Part shown: piece after piece, positions 5,942 through 12,179 of the stretch
Layout of the letters: every line of letters starts with the position of its first letter
Position numbering within the stretch: position 1 is the first letter of the stretch
Source: Alphaproteobacteria bacterium UBA5343
GTDB lineage: Bacteria > Pseudomonadota > Alphaproteobacteria > RF32 > UBA5343
Length of the DNA: 12,179 bases
Direction of reading: 5' to 3'
NCBI GenBank assembly: GCA_002410125.1
Contig: DHQH01000038.1
Span: 4,619 to 16,797, forward strand
Program-made: the position numbers and the translations under genes
Notes under the pieces: generated by a model
The model's database searches: none
Told to the model about the DNA's origin: nothing
Seen by the model: only the letters and a program-made list of their open reading frames with translations

Positions 5942-8374
5942 TTAGGATAATTCAAGATATTTTTCTGCAAATTTATCAATACCATATTCTTTTTGCAATT
6001 CTTCAGCCAATAATACATGTTTTCTACCGGATGAATAAAGTTTTAGATACGGCCCTAAACCACTTAAATCAACATCTAAAATCACGGATTCACCAATGGC
6101 TGGTCTTGAAACTAAAATAGCATATGGGAACTCTCTAAATGTCTTACCGAAGATAAAGGCAAGCTCGCTTGGGGTTAGGTTCCAATTTTCATAATCTTCT
6201 AATTTGGCTTGAGGATTTCTGAAGAATATTACTGTTTGACATTGACCTCTGATTACTTCACCAACTCCTAGACTATCAACAATATTGGGCTGCTGGAATG
6301 CACAGATATAGGCTTGGCGTTTTTTACGACCTTCTTGCAGACCTATTATGAAGTGATCTCTAAACATTGGGTGTTTAAGCATAGGAGCTGTCTCGTCAAT
6401 CATAATCAAACTTGGTGTACCAGTTGAGCCTGTTTCACCTTGAATCCTATGCATGATGTAACTGATAACAGCAGGAGCTAGTGTTTCATCCTCAAAAATA
6501 TTGGTAAAGTCAAATGACATAAATTTTTTAGCTGACAAATCTAGACTATCACTTGTGGCATTAAAAATATTACCATATTGATCTGGGTTGACCCATCTAA
6601 ACAATTCTCTTCTCATTGTCCCAGTTGGAGAGAAACAAGATTTGTGAAGGTTTTTTAGGATTTTTTCATCTTTTTTCAAATAATCAAAAGAAGTTGTTAC
6701 AGCTCTGGCAATTTCTTTTTCTGATAGAGCATCGTCTGCTAAAGTAATCGCTTTTAACCATCTTCTTAAAAAAGCTCTATTTTCAGGAGTATTCCTGCAA
6801 TCAAATGGATTGAGGTGAGCTGATTTTTCATCACCATCAAAAGTAATGTATGAGCCACCTATTGCCTTGGTGAAGATTTCTACACCGCGATGTCTATCAA
6901 AGAAATAAGTTCTTAAATCTTTATGTCTCATTGCTTGCCCAGCAAGGAATGCTAAAAGAGTGGTTTTACCTTGACCAGTTGGACCGATAGTACAACAGTG
7001 AGCAACGGCTGAATCATCTTCGGCGACATGGAACTGCCATCTATAGGCAGATCCCTGAGTTGTTTTGAAAATAGAAATAGCACCTTGCCCCCAGTCACTT
7101 TTTCTTAAACCTTCTGATGGCTTATCTAAACAAATTGAACAAGCAACGGCTCTTGATAAATAAAGATAAGTTCTTGGATAAACCTCATAAGTTGGAAATT
7201 GAGAGAAAAATGTTGCTTGAGCTACCCATCCTTCTCTTACAGGGGTTACACTATATAATCTACAAATTCTTTGGATTTCCTGTTCAGCAAATTCCAACTC
7301 TTCTTTATCTTCGCCATAAACAACTAGCGACATTGCATATTGAGATAAAGATTGATAATCTGCATCGGAATCTTCAATAACAGCTAAAGTGTCATCATAT
7401 TGCTCAACAACTGATGGAGAGAAACTAGTAACAAGAGCCATTTTCTTTTGCTGCATTAATAGAGCTCTTGCTTTTGGCCTGAAAAATGGATTGATATTGT
7501 GGACTAAATTAACTTCAGCATCAATTGAGAGTAAATCTGCGGTCATTTGCTCATCTATAAAATCACCTGAAGTTCTAATACCCATAGTGATGGCTAATTT
7601 TTCTTCTTCTCCTGTGAAAAATTTGATTAATCCTTTCTCTCCTGTGAAGTGAATATGTTCTGCTGTTAATAATGACTTTAAGTCTTCACCTTCATTCATA
7701 CCAATTTTTGGTCTTGGTCTGGTGATTGGGTTACAAATTGATAAGAATGGAGTGAATGGACTATCAATTGCTGCAGAATCTGGAGTTTCAAAAAGAGTTT
7801 TTACTTCATAGTCATCCATAACAGCTAGCAAAGACTGCACAGCTTGAGCTAGATCAGCCTCTGCATTATCCCTATCCTTCACTGATAAAATAACATAGTG
7901 TCTATTTTGATAAACCCTATTTAGAGTAGCATCCCAAGTATCAGATATTCTTTGTAATAAATCATTTTCAAATTCTGCTCTCTCATCTTTAATAGGAAGT
8001 CTTTGTCTTAGGGTAATAAATCTTGCATTTACTTGAAGATCTGACAGGGAATCTATGAATGATTTTCTAGCCTCTAAAAGAGCATCTCTTTGCTCTGATG
8101 GCAGGAGAGACATATCGGCACCTTTGATTGAAAAGCACCTAACTAAAGAGCCATCATGGCATTTTATAGTCATACCATCAGACAATAATCTTTCAAAAGG
8201 AAGAAAATCTGCAACACGAGATTCACTTGGCTTTGGCAACATTAAAGCTCCAATTTTGGTAGCCCAAATCCCTGCAAAACACGCAGCAGCAACAAAACCA
8301 ATTATTCCTACAATGGTTCCAGTTGAACTAATACCACTTACGAAGGTGGCTAAAAAGTCAAAATCAGGGTGCAA
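5942..8374 (-). CDS. virB4: VirB4 family T4SS ATPase (810 aa), TTG start
   Basis: VirB4 is the hexameric inner-membrane ATPase that drives pilin extraction and substrate translocation. Walker A is GPTGQGKTT at residues 464-472, Walker B is SLIMIDET at 655-662, and further conserved elements are F-F-D-R-H-R-G-V-E-I-F (491-501), N-P-F-D (522-525), E-G-R-K-K-R (681-686) and F-Q-Q-P (693-696). Length (about 800) is normal, and all catalytic residues seem present. Residues 20-46 form a hydrophobic segment able to cross the membrane, which many VirB4 proteins lack. The start is a TTG at 8374: AGAGGAA lies seven bases upstream, and the next internal Met (residue 45) would remove the hydrophobic segment and has no such support. 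It overlaps virB3 by 11 bp. This is the surest gene in the window. Confidence 0.97.
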   Translation of the reverse strand: MHPDFDFLATFVSGISSTGTIVGIIGFVAAACFAGIWATKIGALMLPKPSESRVADFLPFERLLSDGMTIKCHDGSLVRCFSIKGADMSLLPSEQRDALLEARKSFIDSLSDLQVNARFITLRQRLPIKDERAEFENDLLQRISDTWDATLNRVYQNRHYVILSVKDRDNAEADLAQAVQSLLAVMDDYEVKTLFETPDSAAIDSPFTPFLSICNPITRPRPKIGMNEGEDLKSLLTAEHIHFTGEKGLIKFFTGEEEKLAITMGIRTSGDFIDEQMTADLLSIDAEVNLVHNINPFFRPKARALLMQQKKMALVTSFSPSVVEQYDDTLAVIEDSDADYQSLSQYAMSLVVYGEDKEELEFAEQEIQRICRLYSVTPVREGWVAQATFFSQFPTYEVYPRTYLYLSRAVACSICLDKPSEGLRKSDWGQGAISIFKTTQGSAYRWQFHVAEDDSAVAHCCTIGPTGQGKTTLLAFLAGQAMRHKDLRTYFFDRHRGVEIFTKAIGGSYITFDGDEKSAHLNPFDCRNTPENRAFLRRWLKAITLADDALSEKEIARAVTTSFDYLKKDEKILKNLHKSCFSPTGTMRRELFRWVNPDQYGNIFNATSDSLDLSAKKFMSFDFTNIFEDETLAPAVISYIMHRIQGETGSTGTPSLIMIDETAPMLKHPMFRDHFIIGLQEGRKKRQAYICAFQQPNIVDSLGVGEVIRGQCQTVIFFRNPQAKLEDYENWNLTPSELAFIFGKTFREFPYAILVSRPAIGESVILDVDLSGLGPYLKLYSSGRKHVLLAEELQKEYGIDKFAEKYLELS

Positions 8375-8654
8375 ATTTATTTCCTCTTACTCTATATAAA
8401 TTAGTTGTTTTTTTAGCCGAAGCACCAAAAGACATAATCATAGCTGAAATATGGGGCTCTTTCGCTCCGTAAATTATTGCTGCAATATGACCTATAGCGA
8501 TGGTTCCCATAAAGATAATAGGATTACTTTTAAACATAGACATTGAGATAAACATTATTGGAAACTGCAAACCAAGATTTATAAAGGCAGTTAAATATGG
8601 TGCCCATAAAATCTTTGGAGGATTAGCCACGGCTTTTAATATTACTTCTCTCAT
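8364..8654 (-). CDS. virB3: VirB3-like T4SS membrane protein (96 aa)
   Basis: VirB3 is a small inner-membrane protein that binds VirB4 and is usually encoded just upstream of it. This protein has the usual size, a short N-terminal segment L-K-A-V-A-N-P-P-K (6-14) like the conserved start of VirB3, hydrophobic segments at about 20-38 and 45-62, and a basic C-terminal tail. Its last codons contain the ribosome binding site of virB4, and its reading frame overlaps virB4 by 11 bp, which ties their expression together. It is the first gene after a terminator, so it needs its own promoter or read-through; no convincing promoter is seen in the AT-rich 78 bases before it, and the ribosome binding site is weak. 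Identification rests on size, topology and position. Confidence 0.82.
   Translation of the reverse strand: MREVILKAVANPPKILWAPYLTAFINLGLQFPIMFISMSMFKSNPIIFMGTIAIGHIAAIIYGAKEPHISAMIMSFGASAKKTTNLYRVRGNKFAP
8381..8387 (-). promoter_or_regulatory. Ribosome binding site that fixes the TTG start of virB4
   Basis: AGAGGAA lies seven bases upstream of the TTG at 8374, inside the Arg-Gly-Asn codons near the end of virB3. It makes the rare TTG the best start and couples the two genes. Confidence 0.75.
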
Positions 8655-8730
8655 AGTTTTTATCTTATAAAAATCAAATTATCTACATTTAGGATTCATA
8701 TTAATGGTTATTAATTAATATAAAATAAAA

Positions 8731-8778
8731 AAAACACAAAAAAAAGGATATATCTTAAGTTATTAGACATATCCTTTT
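8731..8778 (-). terminator. Rho-independent terminator after the long pilin gene
   Basis: On the minus strand a perfect 10-bp stem AAAAGGATAT/ATATCCTTTT (8769-8778 with 8742-8751) encloses a 17-base loop and runs into eight T residues. It starts about 20 bases after the stop codon at 8799. It separates the pilin genes from virB3-virB4. The stem has only two G-C pairs, so it may leak. Confidence 0.75.
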
Positions 8779-8798
8779 GCAATTATGTAAGAGTTATA

Positions 8799-9884
8799 TT
8801 AATTCCATGACCAATCATCACTTGCTGTTTTCTTTCTATTTTCAGCTCCTTTAACTCTACCATCTACCTGACCACCAGTAGTTTGAACCTTGCTACCTGT
8901 ATTACTAATAGAATTAAATAAGTTTCTAAAGAATCCTTGATTATTATCAACGTTTTCACCACTACCCAATCCTGCATCAGCCAAATCACCCCTTGCATTA
9001 TAATAATTATCAACTGCTCTACCAGCTTGACCAACACCACGACCGAGGTCACCAACAAAATCAACAAAACCACCTATACTGTCAATATCAGAAAAATCTA
9101 AATCACCAAAGGTATTCCAAGACATGTTAGCCATATTTTTAGCCGCTAATGCAGCATCATAAGCCTCCATACCAGAATCATAAACATCCAATCCTCTATC
9201 GTAGGTATCCTTAACCTTTTCCCAGAAAGTTCTTGTATCTACCTCTTCTCCACCATCGCCACTACCATTTAACCCAGGCATATTCATATCCAAACCTACA
9301 GCAGAAGGATCAAAAACTCCACCATAAGGACCCATAAGCTCCATAGAGGCACCACTATCAGAACCACTCCAACTTTCAAAACCTGTTGTCGCATCAGCCC
9401 CACTCCAGCTTTCGAACCCCCCGGCCTCACCTTGCCAACTTCCGAAAGGTGTAGCATCCCCTTGATAACTTTCAAATCCTGTAGTTCCACCTTCGCCACT
9501 CCAGCTCTGGAAGTTACCTGTATAACTTGGATCTTGAGGGTTTAAAGTATCACCATAAGCAAGTTTATATTTCTGCCCATTCTTACCATCTTTTGACACA
9601 AAATAATCAACTAATGCACCAGAGGCAGCAATAATTGTTAGAGATACCGCTAGATTAGCAAATCTTTTCCATGACATTTTACCAAAAATAGCGGCCGCAG
9701 AGATTGTAACTAAACCAAAGCCTGCTAAGATTATGACAAGACCCTGAGTACCAATTAAAGCATCAAGAACTTTTTCTTGTATCATGCCAAAAACATCAGC
9801 AGCATGAGCTGAATTTATCATCATAAAAAATGAACAAAATACAATACCTAATAATTTGAAATATTTATTGCTATTTTTAGTCAT
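8799..9884 (-). CDS. VirB2-like pilin with long repeat-bearing C-terminal extension (361 aa)
   Basis: Residues 1-28 are a signal peptide ending A-H-A. Residues 29-97 form a VirB2/TrbC-type pilin core with two membrane segments and the signature GFGL-x7-IFG-x3-WK (55-73), spaced exactly as in the two other pilins of this window. All three carry a D-T-L soon after the second segment (here 112-114). The others end within a few residues of it; this one goes on for about 247 more. The extension holds five F-x-S-[WY]-x-G repeats (125-174), a Gly/Asp-rich part to about 215, a helical region (about 220-250) and an amphipathic Gly/Asn/Asp-rich tail ending D-D-W-S-W-N. I start at 9884 because AAAGGAGA lies eight bases upstream; an in-frame ATG at 9941 would make a worse signal peptide. 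Its own TATAAT promoter precedes it and a terminator follows. Surface display of the extension is inferred. Confidence 0.85.
   Translation of the reverse strand: MTKNSNKYFKLLGIVFCSFFMMINSAHAADVFGMIQEKVLDALIGTQGLVIILAGFGLVTISAAAIFGKMSWKRFANLAVSLTIIAASGALVDYFVSKDGKNGQKYKLAYGDTLNPQDPSYTGNFQSWSGEGGTTGFESYQGDATPFGSWQGEAGGFESWSGADATTGFESWSGSDSGASMELMGPYGGVFDPSAVGLDMNMPGLNGSGDGGEEVDTRTFWEKVKDTYDRGLDVYDSGMEAYDAALAAKNMANMSWNTFGDLDFSDIDSIGGFVDFVGDLGRGVGQAGRAVDNYYNARGDLADAGLGSGENVDNNQGFFRNLFNSISNTGSKVQTTGGQVDGRVKGAENRKKTASDDWSWN
9363..9512 (-). repeat. Five-copy F-x-S-[WY]-x-G protein repeat in the long pilin
   Basis: The copies are FQSWSG (residues 125-130), FESYQG (137-142), FGSWQG (147-152), FESWSG (157-162) and FESWSG (169-174), separated by 4-6 residues rich in Gly, Ala, Thr and Asp, giving a 10-12-residue period. 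The codons differ between copies, so this is an old repeat kept at the protein level rather than a fresh DNA duplication. Confidence 0.85.
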
Positions 9885-9924
9885 AACTATATCTCCTTTA
9901 GAGAAGAAACTCCTATTTATTTTT

Positions 9925-9954
9925 ATTATACTATAAATCAATAGATATTACCAA
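9925..9954 (-). promoter_or_regulatory. Putative sigma-70 promoter for the long pilin gene
   Basis: The -10 box is a perfect TATAAT (9930-9925), the -35 box is TTGGTA (9954-9949, four of six matches), and the spacer is 18 bases. Transcription would begin near 9918, leaving a leader of about 34 bases before the ATG. The 8-mer GGTAATAT overlapping the -35 box recurs at 10036-10029. Confidence 0.55.
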
Positions 9955-9958
9955 CATA

Positions 9959-10027
9959 TTAAAAAACACGATTTATCGTGTATTTGATTGATTTTAATGG
10001 TTTTTTTAAAGAAAAACGGCTTGCCAT
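9959..10027 (-). CDS. Possible 22-aa basic small ORF upstream of the long pilin gene
   Basis: An ATG at 10027 with AAGG seven bases upstream opens a 22-codon frame rich in Lys and Arg (it begins M-A-S-R-F-S-L-K-K-P) and ends in TAA at 9961-9959. Its last codons run through the possible terminator hairpin at 9966-9981, a leader-peptide-like arrangement. It may equally be chance; no homologue is known to me. Confidence 0.2.
   Translation of the reverse strand: MASRFSLKKPLKSIKYTINRVF
9961..9981 (-). terminator. Possible terminator downstream of the 359-aa gene
   Basis: The minus strand reads ACACGAT-AA-ATCGTGT (7-bp arms, 9966-9981) followed by five more T residues. It lies 130 bases after the stop of the 359-aa gene and just upstream of the promoter of the long pilin gene. 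The stem is short, so efficiency is uncertain; the same palindrome could instead be an operator. Confidence 0.45.
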
Positions 10028-10111
10028 AATATTACCTTATTTTAAATTGGCAATATATGACTATGGTTATGTAATATTTTTGACATATTGAATATGCGAA
10101 CGTAAACAGAC

Positions 10112-11191
10112 TTATCTACCCTGACTTTTCCTTGTATTTATATATATTTTATTTTGTTGCTTACTACGAACTTTTGTAACATTTTTCTTACCTTTAGGAT
10201 TATAGTAAACTGGATCTTGATATAAATCTTCTAGAGCTTGATCATATTGCTCTTGTATTTGTTCTTGATAGTAATAACCTACACCACCTTCAAGATTATA
10301 ACCATTTCTTAAATCCGCATTTATTGAAGGATAATTTTTAGGCCAATATCTATTACGCCTTTTAATCAGATTATAACCCTTAAAACCGTAACCTCTTCTA
10401 AATTCATACATTGTTTTATCTATACTTCTGTATTGTTGCATAACACTTGAAGCTGATATTTGAAATGATCCAGGATGAGCTTGAGATTCAAAAACTCTTC
10501 GTTGATATACACATTTATTTTCTATAATATGAGCCCCGAAGAGATTTGCCTTATCCATATAAACGTTGATATAACCCTCTTTTTCAAAAACAGAAGCAAA
10601 ACCTGTAACCCCTGTTATAAAAGAGTTAGCATTCATTCTTTTCACGGCCTCCATTTGATTAGCAATTTCATATTTATTATCAGCAATAGGCAAGGCCGGA
10701 TCCCCTGTATAATAACAACTACCACCAAACCTTACCATTTTTCTAATAATTACTTGCGATGAATTATATATGGAGCTAGCCCTAGAGACCGCTTCCATAT
10801 TTGGATTTTCACCGTTTGCATAATTCTTAAAACCTATTGGATCTATCTTCTGCCACATAAGCAAACCTTCTTTGGTTGGTCTACCTCCTGCAAATGAGAA
10901 GAAAATTTTATCTCTATTTTTAAGCTCTGGATTATAATTAACCCTAAGATTAGTACAATTATGACAGACATAACCTGCTTCTGGATTCATTGTTGCCACT
11001 AACTTTGCAGCAAAAGCAGGATAGGTTGAAAGATCTTGCCTAGCATCTTGTTCTGGGATAGGCATAGATCTATCTTTAGAATTTTGAGCTGTTAATTTTA
11101 TTACAGAACCAGTCACACCTATTGCTACTGCTAGAGCTTTAATAGCATTACTTCTTGTAAATATTGTTCTTTTTTGCTTATTCTGAGTCAT
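10112..11191 (-). CDS. Unrecognised secreted or anchored protein among the pilin genes (359 aa)
   Basis: I do not recognise this family. A basic N-terminus (K-Q-K-R-T-I-F-T-R) precedes one hydrophobic stretch (about 16-34), which could be a signal peptide or membrane anchor; no clear cleavage site follows except near T-A-Q (34-36). There are four cysteines: a C-H-N-C pair (76-79) and single ones at 159 and 227, which could form disulfides in the periplasm. The C-terminal third is rich in Tyr, Arg and Asn (for example G-V-G-Y-Y-Y at 303-308), and the final 30 residues are strongly basic. No nucleotide-binding or protease motif is visible. It has its own promoter and sits between two VirB2-like genes, so a T4SS accessory or assembly role is plausible. 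The ribosome binding site (AGAAGG, 11 bases from ATG) is suboptimal. That the gene is real is well supported; its function is unknown. Confidence 0.8.
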   Translation of the reverse strand: MTQNKQKRTIFTRSNAIKALAVAIGVTGSVIKLTAQNSKDRSMPIPEQDARQDLSTYPAFAAKLVATMNPEAGYVCHNCTNLRVNYNPELKNRDKIFFSFAGGRPTKEGLLMWQKIDPIGFKNYANGENPNMEAVSRASSIYNSSQVIIRKMVRFGGSCYYTGDPALPIADNKYEIANQMEAVKRMNANSFITGVTGFASVFEKEGYINVYMDKANLFGAHIIENKCVYQRRVFESQAHPGSFQISASSVMQQYRSIDKTMYEFRRGYGFKGYNLIKRRNRYWPKNYPSINADLRNGYNLEGGVGYYYQEQIQEQYDQALEDLYQDPVYYNPKGKKNVTKVRSKQQNKIYINTRKSQGR

Positions 11192-11220
11192 AACAAGTTT
11201 AACCTTCTAAACGAAATAAA

Positions 11221-11249
11221 ACTATATCCAAACTATCACTTTTTGTAAA
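11221..11249 (-). promoter_or_regulatory. Putative sigma-70 promoter for the 359-aa gene
   Basis: The -35 box is TTTACA (11249-11244) and the -10 box is TATAGT (11226-11221), each five of six matches, with the ideal 17-base spacer. The start point would lie about 23 bases before the ATG, so the unknown gene can be transcribed separately from the pilin genes. Confidence 0.55.
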
Positions 11250-11315
11250 TTCTGTCAATAACAACCCATAAGACAATGACATTTACAATAAAAGTGAACA
11301 ATTAAACAAACCACT

Positions 11316-11648
11316 TTAATATGTGAGAGTATCTGTTATTTGAGCAACCGATGCATCATCATCAACAATATATTTAATTAATGCACCTGTTGATGCCAAT
11401 ACCATAAGACCTATAGCTAAAGCCGCTAACCACTTCCATCTTATTTCACCAAAAATACCACCTACTGCAACACCGATTAAACCAAAACCAGCCACAATAT
11501 ACACTATGTCTCTCATAGACATAAATAATTCAGCACCTTTGGAGGTTAAATTATCAAACATTTCAGCGTGGGCAGGACTTATAATTACAAATACAAAAAA
11601 AGTAATAAGAGCTATGAATGTTTTTTTGTTTTTTACTATATTTAACAT
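11316..11648 (-). CDS. virB2: VirB2-like major pilin paralogue (110 aa)
   Basis: VirB2 pilins are short secreted proteins with two membrane helices that polymerise into the T4SS pilus. This one has a signal peptide ending A-H-A (residue 28), helices at about 47-66 and 72-92, and the signature GFGL-x7-IFG-x3-WK (54-72) shared with the other two. It ends with D-T-L-T-Y right after the core. Compared with the 121-aa pilin, the loop carries E-I-R for K-I-S and the second helix ends I-K-Y for I-D-Y, so it is diverged rather than a recent copy. AGGAGGG lies just upstream of the ATG. A putative promoter overlaps the hairpin between it and the first pilin gene. Confidence 0.88.
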   Translation of the reverse strand: MLNIVKNKKTFIALITFFVFVIISPAHAEMFDNLTSKGAELFMSMRDIVYIVAGFGLIGVAVGGIFGEIRWKWLAALAIGLMVLASTGALIKYIVDDDASVAQITDTLTY

Positions 11649-11688
11649 TTTACCCTCCTATTACTTTTTTTGTATTAAACTCTATTGT

Positions 11689-11718
11689 TTTATATTTAGG
11701 GTGCCTTATTTATGTAAA
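11689..11718 (-). promoter_or_regulatory. Putative promoter for the 110-aa pilin, inside the hairpin
   Basis: TTTACA (11718-11713) and TATAAA (11694-11689) are spaced by 18 bases, each with five of six matches. The -35 box lies in the hairpin loop and the spacer in its distal arm. In such AT-rich DNA chance matches are common, so confidence is limited. Confidence 0.35.
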
Positions 11719-11732
11719 GACACCCTAAATAT
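11692..11732 (-). promoter_or_regulatory. Perfect 12-bp hairpin between the two short pilin genes
   Basis: The arms ATATTTAGGGTG (11732-11721) and CACCCTAAATAT (11703-11692) pair perfectly around a 17-base loop, with three more pairs possible inside. It begins ten bases after the stop codon of the first pilin. No T-run follows, so it is not a standard terminator; an mRNA-stabilising or attenuating structure is likelier. Confidence 0.75.
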
Positions 11733-11742
11733 TACTTATTTA

Positions 11743-12108
11743 TTATTGACCACTATTACCTAATGTGTCACCAAATGCAGCACCTTCAGTTAAATAGTTG
11801 TCTTGATCATCTGTTGCATAGTCGATAATTGCACCAGCAGCAGCTAAAATCATAAGACCTACAGCTAAATAAGAGAATATTTTCCAGCTGATTTTACCGA
11901 AGATAGCAGCAGCAGCAATAGCTACTAAACCAAAACCACCAAGAATAAACATAATACCTTTTACAGCTTTAAATAGGTTAATACCTTTTTGAGCCACATC
12001 TTGGAATACATCACCTCTATTAGCAACAGCTTGAGCGAATGCGTCACCTGTTGTTGCAAACATAACAACTGCAATTACAGCTAATGTCATAATCATTGTT
12101 TTTTTCAT
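11743..12108 (-). CDS. virB2: VirB2-like major pilin (121 aa)
   Basis: This is a secreted two-helix pilin of the VirB2/TrbC type. Residues 1-25 are a signal peptide ending A-F-A; the mature protein starts Q-A-V-A-N. Helices lie at about 50-71 and 76-97, with the signature GFGL-x7-IFG-x3-WK (58-76) in the connecting part and D-T-L (114-116) near the C-terminus. The start at 12108 is chosen because GAGGAGAAG lies seven bases upstream and the signal peptide begins there; an in-frame ATG at 12147 would add 13 residues. A perfect 12-bp hairpin begins ten bases after the stop codon. Position first in the cluster and the plain form suggest it is the main structural pilin, which is inference. Confidence 0.88.
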   Translation of the reverse strand: MKKTMIMTLAVIAVVMFATTGDAFAQAVANRGDVFQDVAQKGINLFKAVKGIMFILGGFGLVAIAAAAIFGKISWKIFSYLAVGLMILAAAGAIIDYATDDQDNYLTEGAAFGDTLGNSGQ

Positions 12109-12179
12109 TATTCTTCTCCTCAATAAATTTATAAAAATTTTTAACAAACTTCATTGCTATAACTTTATAATAAATAATA

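Larger units (their letters stand above)
9885..10111. other. Intergenic region between the 359-aa gene and the long pilin gene
   Basis: This 227-base gap, the longest in the window, holds a 13-base palindrome catattgaatatg (10084-10096), an inverted pair TTGCCA/TGGCAA (10021-10026 and 10048-10053), two direct copies of GGTAATAT on the minus strand, the short hairpin at 9966-9981 and the TATAAT promoter. The density of symmetric elements suggests regulation, but no known operator is recognised. Confidence 0.5.

Noticed and set aside
8655..8730. Promoter for virB3 in the AT-rich stretch after the terminator
   Set aside because: Several TATAAG- or GATAAT-like boxes exist but none has a fitting -35 box; at this base composition such boxes arise by chance.
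8864..9499. Two minus-strand frames of 67-69 codons inside the long pilin gene
   Set aside because: They are in another frame of the low-complexity Gly/Ser/Asp-rich extension, and their hydrophobic composition is the expected by-product of that bias.
10080..10108. TTGACA with TAAACA on the plus strand
   Set aside because: The -10 box matches only three of six positions and it would drive antisense transcription into the 359-aa gene; likely chance.
11253..11258. Perfect TTGACA on the minus strand upstream of the 359-aa gene
   Set aside because: No acceptable -10 box lies 16-18 bases downstream; the overlapping TTTACA-17-TATAGT pair is better.
11291..11317. 6-bp inverted repeat AAAGTG/CACTTT after the 110-aa pilin
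   Set aside because: The stem is short with a 15-base loop, overlaps the stop codon and lacks a T-run, so it is not supportable as a terminator.
1..12179. CRISPR arrays, tRNA or rRNA genes, transposases and insertion sequences
   Set aside because: No regularly spaced repeats, cloverleaf-like segments, conserved rRNA stretches or transposase-like proteins were seen on either strand.

Overview
The window carries one block of a type IV secretion system (T4SS), with every supported gene on the minus strand, so transcription runs from high to low coordinates. The DNA is strongly AT-rich (roughly one third G+C by eye). Gene content follows the VirB logic: VirB2-like pilins, VirB3, VirB4, VirB5-like periplasmic proteins, VirB8. 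A low-GC alphaproteobacterium, possibly a Rickettsiales- or Holosporales-like intracellular or symbiotic lineage, would fit, but this rests on style alone (AT-rich DNA, multiplied VirB2 and VirB5-type genes). No ribosomal, tRNA or housekeeping gene is present to test it. Whether the block is chromosomal or on a mobile element cannot be told from here.

Layout in transcription order. (1) 12108-8799, pilin region: a 121-aa VirB2-like pilin; a hairpin overlapping a putative promoter; a 110-aa VirB2-like pilin; an unrecognised 359-aa protein with its own good promoter; an intergenic stretch with a possible terminator and a TATAAT promoter; and a 361-aa protein made of a complete VirB2-like pilin plus a C-terminal extension of about 247 residues with five F-x-S-W/Y-x-G repeats. 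A rho-independent terminator closes this region. (2) 8654-5942: virB3 and virB4, overlapping by 11 bp, with VirB4 starting at TTG. (3) 5867-389: four consecutive secreted, mostly helical proteins of 260, 244, 402 and 917 aa where one VirB5 gene and VirB6 would normally lie. They are tightly coupled, with each ribosome binding site written inside the last codons of the gene before. Three have a V-F-D motif after the signal peptide, and the first and last share an F-S-G-x-x-T-I-I-N-A motif. (4) 372-1: a VirB8-like N-terminal half whose stop codon is the last codon in the window.

How the parts would work together, by analogy with known T4SSs: VirB4 powers pilin extraction and assembly, VirB3 ties it to the inner membrane, the VirB2-like proteins form the pilus or channel, VirB5-like proteins sit at the pilus tip or in the periplasm, and VirB8 nucleates the inner-membrane complex. 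VirB6, VirB7, VirB9, VirB10, VirB11 and VirD4 are not in the window.

The unusual points are the repeat-bearing pilin, the expanded VirB5-like array with no VirB6 next to it, the unknown gene among the pilins, and the apparently half-length VirB8. No stretch longer than 300 bases lacks a gene; the longest is 9885-10111.
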